A DNA stretch of 33,447 nucleotides from Candidatus Saccharimonadota bacterium (GTDB taxonomy: Bacteria > Patescibacteriota > Saccharimonadia > Saccharimonadales > Saccharimonadaceae): positions 1 to 33,447 of the forward strand of contig JAFWIU010000003.1 in the NCBI GenBank assembly GCA_017514765.1, written 5' to 3'. Positions 1-6,887 of the stretch are shown here, one piece after another; positions within the stretch are counted from its first letter, which is position 1, and every line of letters starts with the position of its first letter. Made by a program: the position numbers and the translations under genes. The notes under the pieces are model-generated. The model saw only the letters and a list, made by a program, of their open reading frames with translations, made no database searches and was not told where the DNA came from.

Positions 1-43
1 CGTTTGAAAAATGGGCGGGTTTTGCTTGAAATGAAAATGCTTA

Positions 44-52
44 TGTTATAAT
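44..52 (+). promoter_or_regulatory. Extended -10 promoter of the first gene, leaderless type
   Basis: TG-T-TATAAT with the hexamer at 47-52 and the ATG at 59, leaving exactly 6 nt between -10 box and start codon. No Shine-Dalgarno can fit, so transcription probably starts at the A of the ATG. A clear -35 is not seen; TTGAAA at 26-31 is only 15 nt away. Confidence 0.7.
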
Positions 53-58
53 GGATAT

Positions 59-1432
59 ATGGATTCGTCACAGGATAATAATTTTGGTAATACGATGCCA
101 AGTGGGGGTGGTGGTGGTGTTGGTGCGCCAGCGAATGATGAAGTGTCGATGGGTATTGGTGTAGGAGCTGGTGGTGTGTCGGTGAATCCTGTGCAATCTA
201 GTCAGCCGGTGAGTTCGATGAATCTTGCGCAACCAATGACGCCGGTAGGACAAACTAATCCTGTGATGCCAGCGAATCCAGTACAGCCTGTGGCATTAGT
301 GAATCCGACGCAGTCTACGGTTTCTGCGAACCCTATGCAACCTATAATATCGGATAATACACAACCTGCAGTGCCGATGAGTTCTGCACAACCTGCAGCG
401 CCAGTGAATCTTGCGCAACCTACAATTCCAGTAGGGCAAGCTCAACCCGCGATGTCAGTCAACCCGATGCAATCTACGATGCCAATGGAACAAGCTAATC
501 CTATTACATCGAACGGATTTGAGCAGCAGATGTCACCCATGGGGATGAATATAAATATGATGAATCCGAGTATGCCGATGAGTTCGGATACTGGTGATAT
601 TATATTAAATGTTGACGATAAGAAGAGGTTTAAGAGGGGGTGGATTGTTGGGATTGTGTTAGGGTTAATGGTGGTTGCGGGGGTAGTGGCGGTTATAATA
701 ATAAAACCTTGGGAGTTAAACGGTAGTATTGTTAATGATACTGTTAAAGATAAGCTTAATATTTACGCAAACTATTTTCTGTTTGGTGAATTGAGTAATA
801 AAAATATAGATTGGCAGATTGTCGATGATGATGGATTTGAGAGTTTTTTTGAGAAAAATATGAATCATGAACCAGATGATAGTAGTATTAGCCGTTCGGC
901 AATGATAAATGGATTATATGAATACTATAATGATTTTTATGAAGCTTATATTAATGAAGGGTTTAAGTCTTCGTGGGTAGTGAATAATTACAGGAATAAC
1001 GTCGCTTTGTTGACAACCTATTATGACGTCGGTATTACTACGAGGACTGAGCTATTAAATGAGTACAGCAAGGATCGTAGTGTGGCAAATGATTTAATAA
1101 ACAGTGTTTCGGAAAAGTATACTGATTTTGATGGCATGTATAATTCTGATATCAGTGAATTGGTTAAGGATTGGGGTAAGAATCAGTTGCAATCTATAGA
1201 AGAATACGATGCAATGGGTTGTCTGTCGAACGGTCAGATTAATTATGGTTGTGCTGCAGAACAGCAGAATGAAACTATTGACACATTATATCAAAATGCT
1301 TCAATTATTTTGAATAGGATTAATGCTATTGCCAATGACTGTAAGAAGAGCCTATATCTAGACTTGCATGTAACTTATGATTATGTGTTGAAAGAAAGCA
1401 GTAAAAAAGGAGAAAATGAAAATGAGTACTAA
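59..1432 (+). CDS. Pro/Gln-rich single-pass membrane protein, possibly part of a type IV secretion-like locus
   Basis: 457 residues, family not recognised. Residues 1-55 are Gly/Ser-rich. Residues 57-147 form about ten degenerate 9-residue repeats of the type AQPxxPVNx, a flexible low-complexity region. A basic stretch (KKRFKRG, 188-194) precedes one membrane helix at about 195-216. The remaining ~240 residues are a soluble, acidic, Asn/Tyr-rich domain, presumably outside if the basic residues stay in the cytoplasm. It has a leaderless-type promoter. It overlaps the following VirB6/TrbL-like gene by 11-17 bp, so the two are probably one operon and may act together in the envelope. No catalytic motif is visible. 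Confidence 0.8.
   Translation: MDSSQDNNFGNTMPSGGGGGVGAPANDEVSMGIGVGAGGVSVNPVQSSQPVSSMNLAQPMTPVGQTNPVMPANPVQPVALVNPTQSTVSANPMQPIISDNTQPAVPMSSAQPAAPVNLAQPTIPVGQAQPAMSVNPMQSTMPMEQANPITSNGFEQQMSPMGMNINMMNPSMPMSSDTGDIILNVDDKKRFKRGWIVGIVLGLMVVAGVVAVIIIKPWELNGSIVNDTVKDKLNIYANYFLFGELSNKNIDWQIVDDDGFESFFEKNMNHEPDDSSISRSAMINGLYEYYNDFYEAYINEGFKSSWVVNNYRNNVALLTTYYDVGITTRTELLNEYSKDRSVANDLINSVSEKYTDFDGMYNSDISELVKDWGKNQLQSIEEYDAMGCLSNGQINYGCAAEQQNETIDTLYQNASIILNRINAIANDCKKSLYLDLHVTYDYVLKESSKKGENENEY
227..499 (+). repeat. In-gene 27-bp (9-residue) degenerate tandem repeats
   Basis: Successive units read AQPMTPVGQ, TNPVMPANP, VQPVALVNP, TQSTVSANP, MQPIISDN, TQPAVPMSS, AQPAAPVNL, AQPTIPVGQ, AQPAMSVNP, MQSTMPMEQ. 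One unit is 8 residues long. They form a Pro/Gln-rich cytoplasmic or linker segment before the membrane helix. Confidence 0.85.
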
Positions 1433-4400
1433 ACTGTATAAAAGGGTAGTTTTGTGTGCTATTCTATTTGTCGGGTTATTATCAAGTTGCAGTTTGGGGG
1501 CTTATGCGGCTCAGATTAGTATTCAAAAAAGTATTGTTAATAAATCTATTTTTCAAGGAATATATAAATGTTATGTCGGCGTTGGCAATGGTGGTTACAT
1601 AAAAAAAAGCCTTGATTTAAAAGATTATTCAAGTATTCACTCTTTGCTATCTGATAAAGATTCAGGCGGAAATTATGTCCCATTAATAACTGGGTCTAGT
1701 GAGGGAACCACCATGGGGATATTCTGGGGGTCGGAACAAACTAGGTATAATGTTGTAGACAATGGACTGTCTTGTTATAAGTTGTTTACTGGATATAATG
1801 GTTTGGGTGGGCAGTCTGTTTCATTGCTTAAAGCTTTAGGTCATCCTGACCCTGATCAGTCAGAAACTGATAATGTTGTTGATTTTATGAAAGGGATGGG
1901 ATATAGCATATTTGAACTGAGCGATAATGGAAAAACTTGCTATTCATTACAGTTTAAAGAAAAAGGCAAAAGTAGCGATATGTATACAAATAAGGTTTGT
2001 GTGGATTCTAGTGGCAAATTTTCTGTGGAGGGGAGATCTGATAACAATAATCTTACGTTTTATATTGATGGTAACAAGGTTTGTGTTCGACATTGGTATC
2101 AGAAGGATGGCGTTAATGATAATGCAATCGAAAAATGTCTGAAAGATAGCGAATCTTTTGACCAGGATGCGTTATTGAAGATTGCTGTGGAAGCATGCGG
2201 TAATAGTACTACATGCACAACGAGTGGCGGCCAGTTTGAAGATGATGGTTATTCCACTTTAATATTATCAACAGCGGTTGGCTCTGTAAAAGAACAGGAT
2301 AGTTTAGATAAATATAAGGCTGAGTTTATTAACAACTCAGCATCTGATGCGGCTATACAGGCAATTAATTATTTATCTGGCAATAATTTGACGGTTGATT
2401 CATTGAAATATAGTCCTTCGGAAAAAAGGATGTTATATCAGGCATATTTGGAATCGTATTATAATGTTGAAGTTGGTTGTGGGGCCGATGAGATTGATGC
2501 TGCATGGACTGGCAGGATAAGATGGTTTGATAAAAATAGTGGCTCGATGAAGGATTGTCATTATCGCATTGGTGATAATGTAAAACACGAAAATGATCCA
2601 GTTAATGGAATAAAGGATGATGGTTTTTTGGGTTATAATTCAATTGATGATTTACAGACTTTAATTGATGAAATTGGAAAATTACCTCAGGATTACAGTG
2701 AGGATGAGCTTAAAGAAATGGGTGAAATAGCTGAAGGGGAGTTGGAGAAGGAGGATGATGAAGAGAACGTTTGCTATGCCAACTCTGGGTCGCTAGGATG
2801 GATTATTTGTCCAATTATTGAGGGTATTAGTCGAGTTGGTACAGCAGCGTGGGAATTTGTCGAGTCAAACTTTTTGCAGATAAGATCTGAAGAATTGTTT
2901 GGTAGTAATAGTGGAGTAAAAGCGGTTTGGGATAATTTTCGTGACATAGCCAATACGGCATTTATTATACTGCTTATGGTGGTAATCTTCTCACAACTAA
3001 CTGGTGTTGGCATAGATAATTATGGTATCAAGAAGATTCTACCAAAGTTAATAATAGTTGCAATCCTGGTTAATCTGAGCTACTTGCTTTGTGAACTAGC
3101 AGTGGAGCTTAGTAACATACTAGGATATGGGTTAAATGAGATGTTTTCAAATTGGGCTGGTGAAATTCCGGAGATAACTGGTCTAGAGACTACAGGATCG
3201 ACTGTTGGATCGAATCTGGCAGTACTTGCATTGGGCGCTGGTGGGTTGGCATTATTCGGAGTGCTGAATCCGGTAGGAGCTTTGACTGTGGGCGGAGTGC
3301 TACTGGGAGTAGGTCTAGCAGTGTTGGGGGTTGTGATTTCTATTGTGTTTTCGATACTGTTTCTATTCCTTATTTTACTTATCAGAAATGCGGGAGTGGT
3401 AATCTTAATTGCGGTGGCGCCGGTCGCGATTGTGTGTAATCTGTTGCCGAATACTGAGAAAATTTACAAAAAGTGGTTTGAGCTGCTTAAGGCGCTACTG
3501 GTAGTATACCCGATTTGTGGAGCGATGATAGGAGCTGGTAAATTGGCAGGGAATATGCTTGCTTCGATTGATAGTCCTGGTATGGCAATATCTGGTATGA
3601 TTGTGAGTGTGTTACCTTTCTTCCTAATACCGACACTACTAAAACAATCCTTGAAGTTGATGGGAAATGTGGGTGCTATGTTGACATCGGCTGGACAGAG
3701 AGGAAGTCGTAGGCTGTCTTCGGGTGTGCGTGGTAAGATTACGGGTTCGGAAGGTGTTAAAGATTGGTCGCAATACCAGAAGGCACAGTCTGATAAGAGA
3801 AGAGCAAATAGAGTAATGAAACAACTTAGTGGGCGAACTGATCTTTCGGCGAGGCAGCAAGATAAATTGAGAAAAGCACAAGATGTGATGTTAGCACATC
3901 GTAAAGAGGAAAAGGAGAATAGACAAAGAGCTGAGAGTGGCTATTATTCGGCGATGTCTAATAAACAGGATTTAGCGTTTGAAACTGAGACTAATGCAAT
4001 GTCGAGATTAAATAATCCTACTGTGCTTGCAGCTGAACGGCAAGCAATGGTTGATGAGGCAAGGATGAAGGAGGCAAAAGCACGTGTAGCGTTGATGACG
4101 AAAAAAACAAGTGGACAGGGTATGGAGCAGTTGATGATGAAGTGGAATACTGCATTCGACAGTGGTAATATGGATGATTTGGTTGCATTAACGACTTTGA
4201 TTAACCAAAAATATGGATCATCTGGGGCAAGTAAAATGGCGGATAGCTTATATACAAAACAGGGTGTGGCAAATAATGCAAACTATCAAACTTCGCTTGG
4301 TGCTTTGCAACAAGCTATGAGTGAAAATAGTAGTCTTGCTGGTAATTTGAAAACTAAAGCTCCAGATGCGTTTCAGATGATAGGCGATGGTGGGATGAGA

Positions 4401-4931
4401 TTTGATCGAAATACGGGTAATATGGTTTATGAGGATATGAATTACTTTACTAAGAACAACCAGACGGCTACAAAGGTCTCAGACTGGGCTAATGTTTCTG
4501 GCTCAGCATTACAGCGCGGTTTAGATAGTGGTGCTATAGATAATAATCAATTAAATGAGTTGTTAACAAGCGAAGATCCTACAATCAAATCAGGAATAAG
4601 GAGTGAAAAAGGAAAACGTGAGGCTTTGGAGGCAGCAAGCTACAATAGAGAGCATGGCTCATCTTTGGATAATTCTATGGCTTCGACGAAGTATCAAGAG
4701 GAACAGAGAACACATAGAGCAAATGAGCAGGCAGCGCAGGATGTTGCTAGACAAAATGCTATGCAGACCACAATAAAAGAAGCTATTAAAGAGGCCCTTC
4801 CGGCTAGTCAGAATTCTAATACTCCAACAATTGTTCCGGGAAATGCTAGCAATCTCGATGATGCGTTAAGGCGGTATAATGATTCGCGTGCTGGAACGAG
4901 AAATATGAATGATAGACACATAGGTAAGTAG
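1416..4931 (+). CDS. VirB6/TrbL-like polytopic membrane protein with large N- and C-terminal extensions
   Basis: 1171 residues. ATG at 1422 has better spacing (9 nt) to AAGGAG at 1407-1412 than ATG at 1416 (3 nt). The N-terminus is a signal peptide with a possible lipobox LSSC at residues 22-25 and also an AYA-A site, so lipid anchoring is uncertain. Residues ~35-480 are a Cys-containing extracytoplasmic region. Residues ~505-750 hold several membrane helices, including the stretch KLIIVAILVNLSYLLCELAV and RNAGVVILIAVAPVAIV. The layout resembles the VirB6/TrbL channel proteins of type IV secretion, and similar long versions occur in CPR genomes (family knowledge). Residues ~750-1171 are a charged, Gln/Ala-rich, partly helical tail, probably cytoplasmic. 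The specific role (DNA transfer, protein export or pilus-like attachment) cannot be read from sequence. Confidence 0.7.
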   Translation: MKMSTKLYKRVVLCAILFVGLLSSCSLGAYAAQISIQKSIVNKSIFQGIYKCYVGVGNGGYIKKSLDLKDYSSIHSLLSDKDSGGNYVPLITGSSEGTTMGIFWGSEQTRYNVVDNGLSCYKLFTGYNGLGGQSVSLLKALGHPDPDQSETDNVVDFMKGMGYSIFELSDNGKTCYSLQFKEKGKSSDMYTNKVCVDSSGKFSVEGRSDNNNLTFYIDGNKVCVRHWYQKDGVNDNAIEKCLKDSESFDQDALLKIAVEACGNSTTCTTSGGQFEDDGYSTLILSTAVGSVKEQDSLDKYKAEFINNSASDAAIQAINYLSGNNLTVDSLKYSPSEKRMLYQAYLESYYNVEVGCGADEIDAAWTGRIRWFDKNSGSMKDCHYRIGDNVKHENDPVNGIKDDGFLGYNSIDDLQTLIDEIGKLPQDYSEDELKEMGEIAEGELEKEDDEENVCYANSGSLGWIICPIIEGISRVGTAAWEFVESNFLQIRSEELFGSNSGVKAVWDNFRDIANTAFIILLMVVIFSQLTGVGIDNYGIKKILPKLIIVAILVNLSYLLCELAVELSNILGYGLNEMFSNWAGEIPEITGLETTGSTVGSNLAVLALGAGGLALFGVLNPVGALTVGGVLLGVGLAVLGVVISIVFSILFLFLILLIRNAGVVILIAVAPVAIVCNLLPNTEKIYKKWFELLKALLVVYPICGAMIGAGKLAGNMLASIDSPGMAISGMIVSVLPFFLIPTLLKQSLKLMGNVGAMLTSAGQRGSRRLSSGVRGKITGSEGVKDWSQYQKAQSDKRRANRVMKQLSGRTDLSARQQDKLRKAQDVMLAHRKEEKENRQRAESGYYSAMSNKQDLAFETETNAMSRLNNPTVLAAERQAMVDEARMKEAKARVALMTKKTSGQGMEQLMMKWNTAFDSGNMDDLVALTTLINQKYGSSGASKMADSLYTKQGVANNANYQTSLGALQQAMSENSSLAGNLKTKAPDAFQMIGDGGMRFDRNTGNMVYEDMNYFTKNNQTATKVSDWANVSGSALQRGLDSGAIDNNQLNELLTSEDPTIKSGIRSEKGKREALEAASYNREHGSSLDNSMASTKYQEEQRTHRANEQAAQDVARQNAMQTTIKEAIKEALPASQNSNTPTIVPGNASNLDDALRRYNDSRAGTRNMNDRHIGK

Positions 4932-4983
4932 TATTTTCTTTAGTAGGGTTTGATTAGCTATATTTGCTGAGAGTGTAATGGGC

Positions 4984-5778
4984 TTAGTTTGTTGAGTTAG
5001 TATTGGTAGTGATGACGTGGTCGAAGAGGCAGGTGACGGTGAGAGGGCCGACGCCGCCGGTGGTGGGGGTGATGGCGGCAAGGTCGGAGCGTTTCCTGAC
5101 CTCGTCGGCGAGATCGCCTTTTAAGACGCCGTCTTCGGAGGCGGTGCCGGCATCGACAAGAATGGCACCGGGTTTTACCATAGAATTAGTAATTAACCCT
5201 GGTTGCCCAGTGGCTGTGATGATTATATCATACTGGTTAAGCTTTGTCAAGTCGGAGCCGCGGTGGAAGATGTCGACATCGTAGCCGGAGTTTGTAAACA
5301 TTTTGTAAAGTGGGGTGCCGACAAGTTTACCGCGACCGACGAGGGCGATTTTGCTACGGTCTAGCGGAATGTCGTAGCCGGCGAGAAGCCAGAGGATGGC
5401 AGTGGCAGTGGCAGAGTCGTAGGAAGTGTTGGCTCCGAGTCCGTCGACATCTTTATCGGGAGCGATAAGATTGCAGAGTGTATCAGTTTGGGATTTATCT
5501 CTAAGGGGGAGTTGGATGATGATACCGTTGATAGATGGGTCGGCATTAGCGCGGATGATTTCTTCTCGAAGTGCGTCGCTATTGTCGGCGCGATGATCTT
5601 CGACGATAACACCAATGTCTTCACCGTAGCGTTGCTTGAGTTTGACGTATTTGGTGATGACGGGATTGTCACTGTCACGGATGATGAGAAGCTTGGGCTT
5701 AGTCTTAAGTGAGTGTACTTGATGAACCTGGCGTTCCTTAATAAACCCCGCTAATTCCTTGCCGCTTAGGAGTTTCAT
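4984..5778 (-). CDS. folD: FolD: methylenetetrahydrofolate dehydrogenase/cyclohydrolase
   Basis: 264 residues starting MKLLSGKEL at 5778. The ORF is open further upstream, but this start overlaps the murB stop as ATGA, a translational-coupling arrangement. Family motifs seen: Tyr and Lys in KYVKLKQ (catalytic Lys region), IIQLPL, DKDVDGL, the NADP-binding GRGKLVGTPL, TATGQPGLIT, and C-terminal GGVGPLTVTCL. FolD interconverts 5,10-methylene-, methenyl- and 10-formyl-THF in the cytoplasm. The usual PCTP motif after KDVDG is absent; the corresponding stretch reads SATATAILWLL. It is the second gene of the murB-folD unit, tail to tail with the VirB6-like gene 52 bp away. Confidence 0.93.
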   Translation of the reverse strand: MKLLSGKELAGFIKERQVHQVHSLKTKPKLLIIRDSDNPVITKYVKLKQRYGEDIGVIVEDHRADNSDALREEIIRANADPSINGIIIQLPLRDKSQTDTLCNLIAPDKDVDGLGANTSYDSATATAILWLLAGYDIPLDRSKIALVGRGKLVGTPLYKMFTNSGYDVDIFHRGSDLTKLNQYDIIITATGQPGLITNSMVKPGAILVDAGTASEDGVLKGDLADEVRKRSDLAAITPTTGGVGPLTVTCLFDHVITTNTNSTN

Positions 5779-6776
5779 TGAATCTCCACGGGTTCTTGCT
5801 CGAGCCAAAAGCCAAATTTGTCGTAGACTTTGCCGGTGATTTCGCCACGGGCTTTGGCGAGGTCATTATAAGAAGTAGCAGATTCGTTAATGAGGACGAG
5901 GGCGGATTTGTCACTGACACGGATGCCGTGGAGGAGTTTACCTTTGAAGCCACACTGTTCGATAAGCCAGGCGGCGTTGATCTTGTGGCCGTCGTTGCCA
6001 TGACGGACGGGATAGCCTTTCTCGGCGGCGATTTCGGCGTCTTGCTCGTTGAGGTAGATGTTGTGGAAGAAGGAGCCGGAGCTAGCTTTTTCTAACGGGT
6101 CGGGGAGCTTCTCGGCGCGGATGGTGGAAACGATGTTGCGGATGCCTTGGGGGCTGAAATCGGTGAGGTCGTGGTCGGCGATGTATTTTTCCATAGAAGT
6201 ATAGAACGGACGTGGCATGGTGCCTTCGTGGAGGGATAATGTAATGGAGATGACGAAATAGCGATTCTTGGCGGTGGTGTTCAGGATGCTTTTGCGATAG
6301 GAGAATTGAAGGTCATCGCGCGATAAAGTAACAAAAGTATCGGTAGCGGAATCGTAGGCTTCGATACTGACGAGGGTGTCAGAAATATCCTGACCATAGG
6401 CGCCGATGTTCTGAACTGGAGCGGCGCCGGCGAGGCCAGGGATTTTACTCATGGCTTCGATGCCGGTAAGGTTGCGTTTGCAAGCATAATCAACAACATT
6501 GTCCCAGTATTCGCCACCCATAATATTGATTGTGGAGGGGTCTATTTCGGTAATACCGCGCATGCGGTTGATGATGATGACGCCATTGAAGCCTTCATCG
6601 TGTCCGAGAGTATTAGCGCCGTAGCCGAGTATAAAAGTAGGGAGTTGGTATTGCCTGGCGAAGCCGTAAGCATCGGGGACATCGGAGGGTTGTTCGACTT
6701 CGATAACATAGCGCGCGGGGCCGCCGAGGCGCATGGTAGTGAGACTTGATATTAAGATGTTTTCATTTACTTTCAT
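5775..6776 (-). CDS. murB: MurB: UDP-N-acetylenolpyruvoylglucosamine reductase
   Basis: 333 residues. MurB reduces UDP-GlcNAc-enolpyruvate to UDP-MurNAc with NADPH and FAD, an early peptidoglycan precursor step in the cytoplasm. Seen: N-terminal LTTMRLGGPARY, FAD-binding GYGANTLGHDEGF, IPGLAGAAPVQNIGAYGQ, SYRKSIL, the active-site Ser motif SSGSFFHN, and LIEQCGFKG near the C-terminus. Length and order fit type I MurB. It implies that the cell makes its own wall precursors, with the MurC-family ligase at 30-31 kb. The promoter is leaderless type; folD follows with a 4-bp overlap. Confidence 0.95.
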   Translation of the reverse strand: MKVNENILISSLTTMRLGGPARYVIEVEQPSDVPDAYGFARQYQLPTFILGYGANTLGHDEGFNGVIIINRMRGITEIDPSTINIMGGEYWDNVVDYACKRNLTGIEAMSKIPGLAGAAPVQNIGAYGQDISDTLVSIEAYDSATDTFVTLSRDDLQFSYRKSILNTTAKNRYFVISITLSLHEGTMPRPFYTSMEKYIADHDLTDFSPQGIRNIVSTIRAEKLPDPLEKASSGSFFHNIYLNEQDAEIAAEKGYPVRHGNDGHKINAAWLIEQCGFKGKLLHGIRVSDKSALVLINESATSYNDLAKARGEITGKVYDKFGFWLEQEPVEIQ

Positions 6777-6782
6777 AGTTAT

Positions 6783-6811
6783 ATTATAACTTAAATAGAT
6801 GAACTCAACAA
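6783..6811 (-). promoter_or_regulatory. murB promoter, leaderless type
   Basis: On the minus strand TTGTTG (plus 6806-6811), a 17-nt spacer, then TATAAT (plus 6783-6788). The murB ATG begins at 6776, exactly 6 nt after the -10 box, with no Shine-Dalgarno. Confidence 0.8.
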
Positions 6812-6852
6812 GGGTTTGCGAAATACATGGGGAGTGGAGTGCTGAAAAAAAT

Positions 6853-6881
6853 TTGCACTAGAATTGTGAATATGGTAAGAT
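6853..6881 (+). promoter_or_regulatory. Promoter of the four-domain hydrolase, leaderless type
   Basis: TTGCAC at 6853-6858, 17-nt spacer, extended -10 TGG-TAAGAT with the hexamer at 6876-6881. The start ATG is at 6888, 6 nt after the -10 box, so the mRNA is predicted to begin at the start codon. Confidence 0.8.
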
Positions 6882-6887
6882 AGAATT

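Noticed and set aside
5003-6095. Long plus-strand ORFs opposite folD and murB
   Set aside because: They are antisense shadows of well-supported genes, with no promoter, Shine-Dalgarno or recognisable motif.
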